Shown piece after piece: positions 18,602-27,326 of a stretch of DNA of 64,000 bases (position 1 is its first letter; every line of letters starts with the position of its first letter). The translations under genes were made by a program, and so were the position numbers. The stretch covers positions 2,422,501 to 2,486,500 of the forward strand of contig NZ_CP040396.1 in NCBI RefSeq assembly GCF_005577435.1. Reading direction: 5' to 3'. Below the pieces are notes generated by a model. The model did not search any database and had not been told where the DNA came from. It was given only the letters and a program-made list of their open reading frames with translations. Source of the DNA: Paenibacillus algicola (GTDB lineage Bacteria; Bacillota; Bacilli; Paenibacillales; Paenibacillaceae).

Positions 18602-18640
18602 AAAGACTTCGGCCGAATATTCAGTCGAAGTCTTTCTCTT
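18602..18640. terminator. Bidirectional terminator
   Basis: AAAGACTTCG (18602-18611) and CGAAGTCTTT (18626-18635) form a 10-bp stem with T-rich flanks on both strands, between the S9 peptidase gene and the convergent gene at 18657. Confidence 0.85.
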
Positions 18641-18656
18641 CTTAGAGGGTTTGATG

Positions 18657-19118
18657 CTACATCGCTTCGATCAGCGGGGATTGTGGTCCAGTCTTGATGA
18701 CGTTAACCCCGTTCATTTCCGCAAATTTCACGATTTCGCGGACACCTTCACATTTGGAATCCAGAAATTTAAATGTATAACGCATGCGCTTGCTTTCCTT
18801 AAGCTTGAGGCCGAATGCTGCACTGCGGCAGCCGGAAATGCGAATCTCTTCCAGATCTTCAGCACGGATCACTTCGCCGTTAATGACAATACTCTTCTGA
18901 TCGCTCTGGATCATAACACCTCTTCTTACAAAGCGGGCATACATTTCAATCAATAAAGCCCCCACAAGCACCAAATTCACGGCAATTTGAGCGTAAAAGA
19001 AAATCGGGTACGAGGATTTCGTCCATACCCCGATCTGAAACATGACAACGCTAAACAGAAAAGACATAAAGATAACTTCTTTCATTCGCGTGGCATATTT
19101 GATTTCATACTTCATCAT
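18657..19118 (-). CDS. Membrane protein of unknown function, 153 residues
   Basis: Two hydrophobic segments at residues 12-31 (MKEVIFMSFLFSVVMFQIGV) and about 38-58 are followed by a soluble C-terminal region of about 90 residues. The soluble part (VMIQSDQKSIVINGEVIRA then ISGCRSAAFGLKLKES) has the strand pattern of a PH-like domain found behind two helices in many Firmicute membrane proteins; this is inference. TGGAG lies 8 bases before the first of two ATG codons. No neighbour suggests a role. Confidence 0.65.
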   Translation of the reverse strand: MMKYEIKYATRMKEVIFMSFLFSVVMFQIGVWTKSSYPIFFYAQIAVNLVLVGALLIEMYARFVRRGVMIQSDQKSIVINGEVIRAEDLEEIRISGCRSAAFGLKLKESKRMRYTFKFLDSKCEGVREIVKFAEMNGVNVIKTGPQSPLIEAM

Positions 19119-19407
19119 GTAGTCAACTCCATTTCAAGTGTGTAATGATCTCCATTAGTGCAAGTGCTTACATCCTATTCTACATTATATATACCCCCAT
19201 TGTACATAATTTAGACACATATGAGCCACATTTTTGTCAAAAATATTTTGTATAGAAGCTTGATTTTACATAAAAATAATTTTTTAGGGCTCAATAACCA
19301 AGAATCAAGGATTGTGTAAAGCTATAAAAGTGGAATCTAATAACATATTTTTTGAAGAATTGGGTATATCACAGGTAGGCTTTTGAATTGAATAGGAGGG
19401 ATTTCAC

Positions 19408-20547
19408 GTGAAAGCAGTGACGTTTCAAGGCGCACATGATGTAAAGGTTAAAGAAGTGCAGGACCCCGTTCTTCAGCAAGCCGATGATATTATTGTCCGG
19501 ATTACGTCTACCGCCATTTGCGGATCTGATCTTCACATTTATAAAGGTGCTATTCCGACCGAGAAGGATTTTGTAATTGGACATGAGCCGATGGGCATTG
19601 TGGAGGAGGTAGGTCCCGAGGTTAGCAAGGTGAAAAAAGGAGACCGGATCGTGCTGCCTTTTAACGTTTCCTGCGGCTCCTGCTTCTACTGTACCCATGA
19701 AATGGAGAGCCAGTGCGACCGTGCGAATGGAAATCCGGAGTTTGATACAGGGGCATACTTTGGATATACGGACCGGTATGGAGACTACGCGGGAGGACAA
19801 GCCGAGTTACTGCGGGTGCCTTACGGAAATTTCATGCCCTTTGTCATTCCTGAATCCAGTGAGCTTGAGGACGAGGCGGTACTGTTTATGTCAGATGTAC
19901 TGCCCACTGCGTACTGGAGTGTCGAGCATTCCGGTATGAAGCCAGGCGACACCGTGATTGTGCTGGGCTGCGGTCCAGTGGGATTGATGGCTCAGAAATT
20001 CGCTTGGATGAAAGGCGCAAAGCGGGTTATTGCGGTCGATCATGTTCCCTATCGCTTACGTCATGCTGAAAAAATGAATAAGGTGGAAACCATTAATTTT
20101 GAGGAATACGACGATACCGGTAAATATTTACGCGAGATCACAAAAGGCGGCGCAGACATCGTCATTGATTGTGTCGGAATGGATGGTAAAAAGAGTGCGC
20201 TTGAAGCCGTAGGCCAAAGGCTGAAGCTGCAGGGCGGCACAATCAGCGCACTGGAGATGGCTATGGTCGCTGTTCGTAAATTCGGCACCATTCAGTTAAC
20301 CGGGGTATATGGCTCTAAATATAACATGTTCCCGCTAGGAAATATGTTTGAGCGGAATTTAACGCTGAAAATGGGACAAGCCCCTGTCATTCATCTGATG
20401 CCGATGCTGTTCGATATGATTAATCAAGGCAAGCTGGACCCCACTGAGATCATTACCCATCGAGTCCCTCTTGATCAAGCCAGCGAAGCCTATAAGGTCT
20501 TTAATGATCATGAGGATGAATGCATCAAGGTTGTTTTAAAGCCGTAG
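19408..20547 (+). CDS. Zinc-dependent alcohol dehydrogenase (AdhB type)
   Basis: 379-residue medium-chain dehydrogenase. Catalytic zinc ligands are Cys38 (AICGSDLH) and His59-Glu60 (IGHEP). The structural zinc site is Cys89, 92, 95 and 103. The NAD-binding Rossmann motif is VLGCGPVGLMAQ near residues 185-196. By recognition it aligns closely, end to end, with Bacillus subtilis AdhB and with glutathione-independent formaldehyde dehydrogenase-like proteins, suggesting oxidation of an alcohol or aldehyde adduct; the substrate is not fixed by sequence. A good GGAGG ribosome site precedes the ATG. The 290 bases upstream are AT-rich and hold no gene. Confidence 0.9.
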   Translation: MKAVTFQGAHDVKVKEVQDPVLQQADDIIVRITSTAICGSDLHIYKGAIPTEKDFVIGHEPMGIVEEVGPEVSKVKKGDRIVLPFNVSCGSCFYCTHEMESQCDRANGNPEFDTGAYFGYTDRYGDYAGGQAELLRVPYGNFMPFVIPESSELEDEAVLFMSDVLPTAYWSVEHSGMKPGDTVIVLGCGPVGLMAQKFAWMKGAKRVIAVDHVPYRLRHAEKMNKVETINFEEYDDTGKYLREITKGGADIVIDCVGMDGKKSALEAVGQRLKLQGGTISALEMAMVAVRKFGTIQLTGVYGSKYNMFPLGNMFERNLTLKMGQAPVIHLMPMLFDMINQGKLDPTEIITHRVPLDQASEAYKVFNDHEDECIKVVLKP

Positions 20548-20607
20548 CTTTAAATAGACCGTGATACAACTGTGAGGCGACGTGTTGAAAAAGGCGGCAA
20601 TACACCA

Positions 20608-20663
20608 AAATAAAGACATGGCGGTACTGGGCTTAACTCCCAGACTCCACCATGTCTTTATTT
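20608..20663. terminator. Long bidirectional terminator hairpin
   Basis: AAATAAAGACATGG (20608-20621) pairs with CCATGTCTTTATTT (20650-20663), with a second inner stem CTGGG/CCCAG (20627-20631 and 20639-20643). It separates the alcohol dehydrogenase gene from the convergent repeat-protein gene. Confidence 0.85.
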
Positions 20664-20710
20664 CATTACTTCATATTACAGTCAAGTGAGCTGTCTCGTG
20701 AAACTATCTG

Positions 20711-22447
20711 TTAGAATCTAACAACACTCTCGCGCTTCATCCAAGACGTCATCTTCTCTGATTCCTTCTTGTTGTTCAGCGCCAGATCGAAGTCCTTGTC
20801 AGTGCGGCTGTACGTCTCGCTAGTTGCTTCACGCTCAGCCTGACCGTTGCGGCCTTCTACACTCTCGCGCTTCATCCAAGACGTCATCTTCTCCGATTCC
20901 TTCTTGTTGTTCAGCGCCAGATCGAAGTCCTTGTCAGTGCGGCTGTACGTTTCGCTAGATGCTTCACGCTCAGCCTGACCGTTGCGGCCTTCTACACTCT
21001 CGCGCTTCGTCCAAGACGTCATCTTCTCCGATTCCTTCTCGTTGTTCAGCGCCAGATCGAAGTCCTTCATAGTGCGGCTGTACGTTTCGCTAGATGCTTC
21101 ACGCTCAGCCTGACCGTTGCGGCCTTCTGTACTCTCGCGTTTCGTCCAAGACGTCATCTTTTCCGATTCCTTCTCGTTGTTCAGCGCCAGATCGAAGTCC
21201 TTGTCAGTGCGGCTGTACGTTTCGCTAGATGCTTCACGCTCAGCCTGACCGTTGCGGCCTTCTGTACTCTCACGCTTCGTCCAAGACGTCATCTTCTCCG
21301 ATTCCTTCTCGTTGTTCAGCGCCAGGTCGAAGTCCTTCATAGTGCGGCTGTACGTTTCGCTAGATGCTTCACGCTCAGCCTGACCGTTGCGGGCTTCTAC
21401 ACTCTCGCGTTTCATCCAAGACGTCATCTTTTCCGATTCCTTCTCGTTGTTCAGCGCCAGATCGAAGTCCTTGTCAGTGCGGCTGTACGTTTCGCTAGAT
21501 GCTTCACGCTCAGCCTGACCGTTGCGGCCTTCTGTACTCTCGCGTTTCGTCCAAGACGTCATCTTTTCCGATTCCTTCTCGTTGTTCAGCGCCAGATCGA
21601 AGTCCTTGTCAGTGCGGCTGTACGTCTCGCTAGTTGCTTCACGCTCAGCCTGACCGTTGCGGCCTTCTACACTCTCGCGTTTCGTCGTCTTGCTAGCCGT
21701 TTCTTTCTCGCTAGAAGCGTTCAAGTCGAGGCCCAAATTGCGCGAGCTCTTGGTATACGTCTCGGTGCTGGATTCACGGCGAGCTTGTTCTGCGTTAGTT
21801 TCTGAGCTCGTGTTGGTGCGAGACATAGATTCCTGCTCTTTTGCAGCATTTAAGCTCAACCCGACATCTTGACTGGATTGACGCTTCGTTTCCCGATGGA
21901 TCTCCCGATGACCAGTATCCTCATTGTTTACAGTGGAATAACTGGATGAGGACTCCAGCTGCTTGCTGGCATTGATGTCCAGTCCGAGCTGACTTTGGGA
22001 TTGCTGCTTTTGCATAGATTCCGAGGTATGATGATGGCTATTGCCATACTCACTCTGGCTCCAGCTAGATTGATGTGCTGAAGCGTCTGCCGCAAGGTTC
22101 ACGTCCAAGCCTGCTTTGCTGGTAGTCTTTGAGTGCTGAGAATGTCCTTCCTCATGATGGCTGCGAGAGGCATCGCTCTCTGCCTGAAGTTGAAGATCTG
22201 CATTCAGATCCAGCCCCAGACCTAAACCACTCTGGTTCTTGGACGCATATCCAGAACTGTCGTGACTGGTCTTTGAATGATGCTGGGAGCCCACCTGAAT
22301 TCCAATCTTAGTATCAAGACCCAGCCCCAATGAAGAATTCCCCTTGCTATAGGATGAAGCATAGCCTTCCTGAGAAACACCCATGACACCAAGTACAAAA
22401 GTTGCAGACAACACCGACATTTTCGCCCATTGCGGTACCTTTTTCAT
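20711..22447 (-). CDS. Exported protein with 45-residue tandem repeats, unknown family
   Basis: 578 residues with a typical signal peptide (MKKVPQWAK, hydrophobic core, cleavage after about Ala30). The mature protein is a chain of modules sharing a short hydrophobic motif. The N-terminal half has six diverged copies (such as GLGLGLDLNA, QLGLDINAS, NLGLDLNASSEKE). The C-terminal half is seven nearly identical 45-residue units with QAEREASSETYSRTDKDFDL then ALNNEKESEKMTSW. The composition is highly hydrophilic and charged, without cysteine, and an extended or coiled shape is likely. No sortase or wall-binding motif was seen. It lies 23 bases after the companion gene at 22471 and is probably in the same operon. 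GAAGGAG precedes the ATG by 10 bases. Function unknown. Confidence 0.85.
   Translation of the reverse strand: MKKVPQWAKMSVLSATFVLGVMGVSQEGYASSYSKGNSSLGLGLDTKIGIQVGSQHHSKTSHDSSGYASKNQSGLGLGLDLNADLQLQAESDASRSHHEEGHSQHSKTTSKAGLDVNLAADASAHQSSWSQSEYGNSHHHTSESMQKQQSQSQLGLDINASKQLESSSSYSTVNNEDTGHREIHRETKRQSSQDVGLSLNAAKEQESMSRTNTSSETNAEQARRESSTETYTKSSRNLGLDLNASSEKETASKTTKRESVEGRNGQAEREATSETYSRTDKDFDLALNNEKESEKMTSWTKRESTEGRNGQAEREASSETYSRTDKDFDLALNNEKESEKMTSWMKRESVEARNGQAEREASSETYSRTMKDFDLALNNEKESEKMTSWTKRESTEGRNGQAEREASSETYSRTDKDFDLALNNEKESEKMTSWTKRESTEGRNGQAEREASSETYSRTMKDFDLALNNEKESEKMTSWTKRESVEGRNGQAEREASSETYSRTDKDFDLALNNKKESEKMTSWMKRESVEGRNGQAEREATSETYSRTDKDFDLALNNKKESEKMTSWMKRESVVRF
20738..21682. 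repeat. Seven 135-bp tandem repeats within a coding region
   Basis: Seven direct units of exactly 135 bp each encode one 45-residue module. Units differ by a few substitutions: Val/Thr after KRES, Gly/Ala, Ala-Ser/Ala-Thr, TDK/TMK and SWT/SWM. The near identity at DNA level implies recent expansion or gene conversion, and copy number may vary among strains or be mis-assembled from short reads. Confidence 0.95.
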
Positions 22448-22470
22448 TTAACATACACTCCTTCTCATTT

Positions 22471-23757
22471 TTAATTGAATGTTTGGGTTTCAATTGGTGA
22501 GAGAAATGTATGCTGTTGCGGCGGTTGACCCGGCGGTGGTTGAGACCACTGGTCACTGCCAAGGAGATACTGCTGTTGAAGCACAACGGAGGTTACGTTA
22601 TAAACTCCACTAATCTTATCTGTTAAGTTAGTTATGGGATAAGATGAACCGCTGTTTCCAAGAGAATTGGAAGCAGTGTTGGAGCCTGCCGAGCCGGTGG
22701 ACGTATTCAAAGGCACCAGCGCAACGCTCGGACGTGTGTTTTTCTGAGTTGGATCGGTGGAAGTATTTCCACTTGTCTCCTCAGCCAAAGATATTTTTTC
22801 CTCTGAAGCCACAGGCTCATTGGATTGGTTCTCACCAGCCCGAGCATTACCACGATAAGGAGTCGACCTGGTCTCACTCACCAACGCTTGCTCATTTACA
22901 GCAGCTTCAGGTTCGCCTACGTTAAGATCTGAATCACTTTGATCCGTAACGTTTACAAGTACTGGAGCCTCTGTGATCGGGTTAGGGAGTTCATTACGCT
23001 CCTCATTTTCCGTGTCAGAGATTTCCACTTCGTCCTCTTGAGCTTTGCTCGACGTCTGCGGGCTAAAAGAAGTATCTTTCTGTAGAGATGCTACAGGAAC
23101 CGCAGAATCTGCAGGCGTTGGAACAGACTGAGCCGGCGGGTTGCTCTTGGACCGCGGCTCTTCTGCCTTGACATCCACACTTGGAACACTCGCCTTCAGC
23201 TCAGGTGTCACCGCTTTAATGGCTGGAGATTGAATCTGAACCGAAGGCACGATCCCCTCATCAGGCTTCACTGCAACCGTCGCTTTGGAAGCTTCAGCTT
23301 GAATGCCGAGCGTCTCGACTTGAACCGAGGGAGCCTCCACCTTCACTTGCGGCAAAAGCCGTCCCTCAGGCTTCACGTCCGCAGAAATCTCACCCAGCTG
23401 GGTTGTCACTAGAGGCGCTTCCACCGTCGTCGTTGAGGTATTGATCCTCACCGCCGGTTGACTTATTTCTGCCTCAATGACGACCTCAGGTGTCTTTACC
23501 TTTACAATGGGTGTATCCAGCTGAATAGAGGGTACCTTTAATGGAATTCCCTTCTGTTCCGCATTCTCTGCATTTGACGCGGCTGGCTCTGATGGGTCTG
23601 GAGCGGGTCTTACCGGTTTCAAGACAGGTTCAACGATTTCCTTAAGCAGCGCCGAGGCCGTGGGTGCGGTTACCGACTGAATCCAGAAGCTGGCACAGAT
23701 CAGAATCAGGACTGCGGATAACCTTTGCCAGTTAGAAGAACCCTTCAGTCTCTGCAT
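22471..23757 (-). CDS. Exported Pro/Val/Glu-rich low-complexity protein, unknown family
   Basis: 428 residues. The N-terminus (basic start, then LSAVLILICASFWIQSVTAP) is a signal peptide or anchor. Residues about 70-200 carry loose repeats of the form P-x-V-x-V-x-T/A-P-x-V (for example VKVEAPSVQVET, VQIQSPAIKAVTPELKASVP), a fibrous beta pattern. The rest is acidic and Ser/Thr/Asn-rich, ending with a Gln/Pro-rich tail. No domain or anchoring motif is recognised. A GGAGGTG ribosome site precedes the ATG by about 12 bases. It is followed at once by the repeat-protein gene, so the two exported proteins are probably made together; a surface or spore-associated role is speculation. Confidence 0.8.
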   Translation of the reverse strand: MQRLKGSSNWQRLSAVLILICASFWIQSVTAPTASALLKEIVEPVLKPVRPAPDPSEPAASNAENAEQKGIPLKVPSIQLDTPIVKVKTPEVVIEAEISQPAVRINTSTTTVEAPLVTTQLGEISADVKPEGRLLPQVKVEAPSVQVETLGIQAEASKATVAVKPDEGIVPSVQIQSPAIKAVTPELKASVPSVDVKAEEPRSKSNPPAQSVPTPADSAVPVASLQKDTSFSPQTSSKAQEDEVEISDTENEERNELPNPITEAPVLVNVTDQSDSDLNVGEPEAAVNEQALVSETRSTPYRGNARAGENQSNEPVASEEKISLAEETSGNTSTDPTQKNTRPSVALVPLNTSTGSAGSNTASNSLGNSGSSYPITNLTDKISGVYNVTSVVLQQQYLLGSDQWSQPPPGQPPQQHTFLSPIETQTFN

Positions 23758-23905
23758 GAAAGAGTTTCACCTCCCTCCTCTAGATACCGAAGCATCTTTG
23801 ATGTGTTTATAAAGGATACGTGTTGTCCTCTAAAATGGATCACTATGTCAGCGAACTCATTTAATAATAACCTGTCCCTGTCTTGCTCAACCACGTTAAA
23901 GCGAT

Positions 23906-24646
23906 TTAATTTGATGTGAAATTTGCGTTCTTAGCTGATATCGTGAGATATGTTAATCCGGCATGGGGTGATTGCAATAATGCGTGAAATTCATAGCTGT
24001 CATTTACCGGGTATACTTCTTCATACAGCCACCACGCCCCTTGAATATTACCATCCAGCTCCAAAATCACGTAATCCTCGAATGTCACCTTGCATATGTC
24101 AGTGAATCCACCGGTGGGATCTAAATGAATGGTGAAAGCTTGTTCATTTTGTTCCACGCCGGTAATTACGCAATCATGGAAGCTGAAGTTTTGCAGCAGT
24201 TCTCGTTCTATAGCGGTGGAAAGCGAGTGCAGAAAAGCTATATACTGTTCGCTTGCTTTTTGCACCAGTTGATGATTCTCTTCACAAAATTGAGTCAGCG
24301 CAGAAATTACGCTTGCGGATGCTTTTTCAAGTGCAAATACTCTAAGGTCTGCAATCTGATTCAGAATGGCGGATGGCAGGGAACGTCTAAACATTTCTTG
24401 TTTGTAAAGCTGAATTTCACGAAAACGCACGGCTTCCTGATCGGCGTGTAATGGCTGGCTGATTTCGTCAGCCTGAGATAACAAATCAATCTGCTGATGC
24501 AGCTCCAGCCATTTTTCTAGCTCTTGACTGTAAACCTCCTCATACAAGCGCTCCGAATACTTCTCTGCTCTAGGTTCTTCTTCCAATCCTAGATGATAGC
24601 TCGTCTTCTGCATCAGTTCATACCATTCTTTCGTTAAAAATTTCAT
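23906..24646 (-). CDS. DUF4085 family protein
   Basis: 246-residue soluble protein starting MKFLTKEWYELMQKTSYH, which matches the DUF4085 N-terminus by recognition. The middle is helical and rich in Glu, Gln and Leu. The C-terminal part has strands (DCVITGVEQNEQAFTIHLD, then VTFEDYVILELDGNIQGAWW) similar to immunity or DUF2262-like folds. No function is established for the family. The ribosome site GGGAG lies about 10 bases upstream of the ATG. It is separated by about 50 bases from the VOC gene. Confidence 0.8.
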   Translation of the reverse strand: MKFLTKEWYELMQKTSYHLGLEEEPRAEKYSERLYEEVYSQELEKWLELHQQIDLLSQADEISQPLHADQEAVRFREIQLYKQEMFRRSLPSAILNQIADLRVFALEKASASVISALTQFCEENHQLVQKASEQYIAFLHSLSTAIERELLQNFSFHDCVITGVEQNEQAFTIHLDPTGGFTDICKVTFEDYVILELDGNIQGAWWLYEEVYPVNDSYEFHALLQSPHAGLTYLTISAKNANFTSN

Positions 24647-24696
24647 ACTGTACGCTCCCTTGCAAGCTCATGACATCTGCCATGTCATTTGACGGG

Positions 24697-25128
24697 TTAA
24701 AAGCTGATCATAGCCCCTTTTTCATCAAAGACGGAGTCTGGATTCCACGCGATTTCCCAAGCATTACTCTCAGGATCTAAGAAATAAGCGGTTCTGCCTC
24801 CCCAAAACGCATCACTTGCCTCGCGTATCACCGTTCCACCCGCAGCTCGAACTTCTTCCATATATGTGTCCACCTCGCCCGGTTGATCCACATTGATTGC
24901 TAACGTAATCCCTTTGAAGCCCTCTATACTGTAATCTTGACTAAGCCCTGCATCCTTCAGCAATTCCGTCAATGGAAACAAGGAAAGCAGCACGCCTGCC
25001 GTTCTAAAAACACAATAGCTGTCTGAGCTAAATTCCAGCTCACGCCAACCTAACCGCTGATAGAACTGTCTCAATTGCGGAAGCTGCTTCGCCCCGATTG
25101 TGATTAAGCTTACTCGTTCCGGAATCAT
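24697..25128 (-). CDS. VOC (glyoxalase/bleomycin-resistance) superfamily protein
   Basis: 143 residues with the paired beta-alpha-beta-beta-beta layout of the vicinal oxygen chelate fold: LITIGAKQLPQLRQFYQRLG, then a strand with SYCVFRTAGVLLSLFP, and the C-terminal copy with FLDPESNAWEIAWNP, where E is a usual metal ligand. Substrate cannot be inferred; many such proteins are orphan enzymes or binding proteins. The start at 25128 has AGGAGG 7 bases upstream; the longer upstream reading has no support. It follows the GNAT gene by 57 bases on the same strand. Confidence 0.88.
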   Translation of the reverse strand: MIPERVSLITIGAKQLPQLRQFYQRLGWRELEFSSDSYCVFRTAGVLLSLFPLTELLKDAGLSQDYSIEGFKGITLAINVDQPGEVDTYMEEVRAAGGTVIREASDAFWGGRTAYFLDPESNAWEIAWNPDSVFDEKGAMISF

Positions 25129-25185
25129 TGAAATGCCTCCTGTAATTTTTTTGTACTGCATGTTAACTTTTATAAGTTTCATAGA

Positions 25186-25590
25186 TCAGTTGCTTTTTCT
25201 CCTAATAACAAAAGCTTTATCTGCTCTTTCAAAACCTATTTTGCCATAAAATCCTAATGCACTAGGTGCTGACAGTAAGATATATTGAACATCCACCTCA
25301 CCTAAATGTTTTTTTAGTGTCTCAATCAGTTGTTTTCCGACACCTTTTTCTTGCGAGCTCTTAGACACTGCAAGATCAGAAATGTAGCAGCAATAGGAAT
25401 AATCTGTAATCGCTCTTAAAAACCCAATAAGCTGCTGGTTCTCTCTCGCGGTAACCATAACATCAGAGTTTTTAATCATTGTAGCAATGCGTTCCGAGTC
25501 ATTAATAGGTCTTCGAATCCCCGAAGAACGGAAAACGTCAATGACTTCTTCAACTGGGCAAGCTTCAACAACCTGATATTTAACTCCCAT
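25186..25590 (-). CDS. GNAT family N-acetyltransferase
   Basis: 134-residue acetyl-CoA-dependent N-acyltransferase. The acetyl-CoA loop is seen as SQEKGVGKQLIETLKKH (Q/R-x-x-G-x-G/A pattern), preceded by the strand YCCYISDLAVSK and followed by FYGKIGFERADKAFVIRR, the typical C-terminal Y-x-x-x-G-F motif. The substrate is unknown. AAGGTGA lies 6 bases before the ATG. It is probably co-transcribed with the VOC gene downstream. Confidence 0.88.
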   Translation of the reverse strand: MGVKYQVVEACPVEEVIDVFRSSGIRRPINDSERIATMIKNSDVMVTARENQQLIGFLRAITDYSYCCYISDLAVSKSSQEKGVGKQLIETLKKHLGEVDVQYILLSAPSALGFYGKIGFERADKAFVIRRKSN

Positions 25591-25770
25591 TTAAAGTCAC
25601 CTTAACTTTCTCTGTATATGTTTATCTCCAATTATGAGCATCCAACGCATTATTCTATAACAAGACGGGATTACAAGTATTGAGAAATAAACGCGCCCCC
25701 CTTCCATATTACGGGAACTCTCACCCCCTGTAAATATATGTAACGAACAAGCCCTGTGGCTGTCGATACA

Positions 25771-25809
25771 TAAATAAAGAGGATTCCCATCATGAACTCG
25801 GGAACCCTC
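25771..25809 (-). terminator. Terminator of the znu-zur-cobW operon
   Basis: Minus-strand GAGGGTTCCC (25800-25809) and GGGAATCCTC (25779-25788) form a 10-bp stem with one wobble, then TTTATTTA. It lies about 20 bases beyond the cobW stop. The rest of the interval to 25591 holds only a weak, unconvincing reading frame. Confidence 0.85.
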
Positions 25810-25829
25810 TTCAGGAGGAATATTTAACA

Positions 25830-26840
25830 TTACATTTTACGGTAGCTTGTGATTTCGTCGAGCTGCTTTTTCAAGCTGTCTTTAGAAAATTGTTCGCCGA
25901 TAAAGGCTGCCACATCCTCAACCTTTCCCTGAGGATTGATGCGGAAGGTGTCCACCTTTTGATAAGCATATTGGAACAGCATCCGCTCCCCTGTATCTGC
26001 TGCGGTGTACACGCCTTTGGCTCTGTAAATATGCTCTGGTAACTGAGTGATCATATTCGTAAAGCTTTCCTGGTCAATCGGCTGTTCAAAATAATACGTG
26101 TAAGCCATCACATGACTATGAGTGTGGTGGTGACCAGGCTGCTCTGGTGAAGAGTGGTGATCATGATCAGAGCTCGTAGCAGCGTGATCGTTCTTTTGTA
26201 TATCCTCATATGCAATTGGGCGCGTAGGAATCTCCAGCACTTGCTCCAATAGCTCATCCTCAATTTGACAGTATGTTGTGACATGCACAGCTGCATGCGG
26301 GTTCAGCTTGACCAGCAGCTGCCTCGTTTCATCCAGCTCAGCCGGGCTGATCAAGTCGGATTTGTTAAGGAGCAGGATCGAAGCACAACGTATTTGATCC
26401 ATCATGAGATGGTATGTTCTTCCTTTTCCTTTTCGATGCCAATGTAGAAAGTGGTTAGCATCCACCACAGAAACCATGGCATGCATTTCAATCGGTATGA
26501 GTATCGCAGCATCTGTAACGGCATCAAACGTCTCCATGGGATTAGCTACCCCTGTCGCTTCGACCAAGATTAAGTCCGGAGAAGCTTCCTGTATGAGATC
26601 TCTAATCTCTAATCCCAGATCGCCGCTGATACTACAGCAAATACATCCGCTCAGCATCTCCCGCATAGCAATGTCTTCACCGACCAGCAAGCCATCTAAG
26701 TTCACATCGCCTACCTCATTCATGATGACGGCTGGAGTAAGCTGCCGGCTGGTATAAAATTGAAGCATTTTGGTAAGTAAGGTCGTCTTCCCGCTTCCTA
26801 AAAAGCCTGACAGAATGACGATCGGCACTTTTGTTGTCAT
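25830..26840 (-). CDS. CobW/COG0523 family GTPase, putative zinc metallochaperone (ZigA/ZagA/YciC type)
   Basis: 336 residues. P-loop SGFLGSGKTTLL (about 11-22), the family metal motif GCICC (65-69), the Walker B-like ILVEATGVANP and the G4 motif LLNKSDL are all present. A histidine-rich segment (HDHHSS, then HHHTHSH) near residues 225-245 precedes the CobW C-terminal domain. COG0523 members deliver zinc or other metals to target proteins. Its place behind znuCBA and zur points to zinc allocation in starvation. The start at 26840 has AAGGAG 8 bases upstream and lies 25 bases after zur; an earlier ATG overlaps zur and is less likely. Confidence 0.92.
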   Translation of the reverse strand: MTTKVPIVILSGFLGSGKTTLLTKMLQFYTSRQLTPAVIMNEVGDVNLDGLLVGEDIAMREMLSGCICCSISGDLGLEIRDLIQEASPDLILVEATGVANPMETFDAVTDAAILIPIEMHAMVSVVDANHFLHWHRKGKGRTYHLMMDQIRCASILLLNKSDLISPAELDETRQLLVKLNPHAAVHVTTYCQIEDELLEQVLEIPTRPIAYEDIQKNDHAATSSDHDHHSSPEQPGHHHTHSHVMAYTYYFEQPIDQESFTNMITQLPEHIYRAKGVYTAADTGERMLFQYAYQKVDTFRINPQGKVEDVAAFIGEQFSKDSLKKQLDEITSYRKM

Positions 26841-26865
26841 TATTGGTGCTCCTTCCGGGGTGGAT

Positions 26866-27291
26866 CTACTGACAGTATTCACATAAGCCGTAAACCTCGA
26901 AGCGATGATACATCACTTTCATTTTTTCCGGAAAATGTATAGGTCGATCTAAGGGACAGTAGTCAAAGGGAACAATTTTATCACAAGCTAAACATACCAG
27001 ATGATGATGGTGCTGGTTTTTGCTATAGCTGATTTTGAACTTGACCCCATTCTCCATAAAATTAAAGGGCTCTACCATTCCTAACTGGTGAAGAATACGC
27101 AAATTGCGATATACGGTATCAAAGCTAACGCCTGGAAAATCGACAAGCATGCGAGCGTAAACATCTTTCGGTGACAGGAAACCCTGTTCCTCCATCAAAA
27201 TGGCTAGCAATTTCTGGCGTTGTTCTGTGATTCGATACCCGTTGTTAGACAGAAGCTGAAGCATTTCCTTCATTTCATCTGCTGGTTCCAT
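26866..27291 (-). CDS. zur: Fur-family zinc uptake regulator
   Basis: 141-residue metal-dependent repressor. The N-terminal winged helix (YRITEQRQKLLAIL, then VSFDTVYRNLRILHQLGMVE) is followed by a dimerisation domain with the regulatory metal ligands in NQHHHHLVCLACDK. The second cysteine pair is CEYC at the C-terminus, together forming the structural zinc site. It is assigned as Zur rather than Fur or PerR from context: it sits in an operon with a zinc ABC transporter and a COG0523 protein, and Zur-box palindromes precede the operon. GAGGT is 8 bases before the ATG. It should repress its own operon when zinc is plentiful. Confidence 0.92.
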   Translation of the reverse strand: MEPADEMKEMLQLLSNNGYRITEQRQKLLAILMEEQGFLSPKDVYARMLVDFPGVSFDTVYRNLRILHQLGMVEPFNFMENGVKFKISYSKNQHHHHLVCLACDKIVPFDYCPLDRPIHFPEKMKVMYHRFEVYGLCEYCQ

Positions 27292-27326
27292 CCCTGTCTA
27301 CCTCACTTCCGCATATACTGTCCTCT

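Noticed and set aside
19220..19400. Possible sigma-B promoter upstream of the alcohol dehydrogenase (GGGTAT near 19363)
   Set aside because: A matching GTTTAA at the right distance was not found.
20738..21682. Regular direct repeats that could suggest a CRISPR or satellite array
   Set aside because: The period is exactly 135 bp, fully in frame and coding; there are no spacers of unrelated sequence.
25597..25830. 77-codon minus-strand reading frame
   Set aside because: It spans the znu operon terminator, has no ribosome site and unusual composition.
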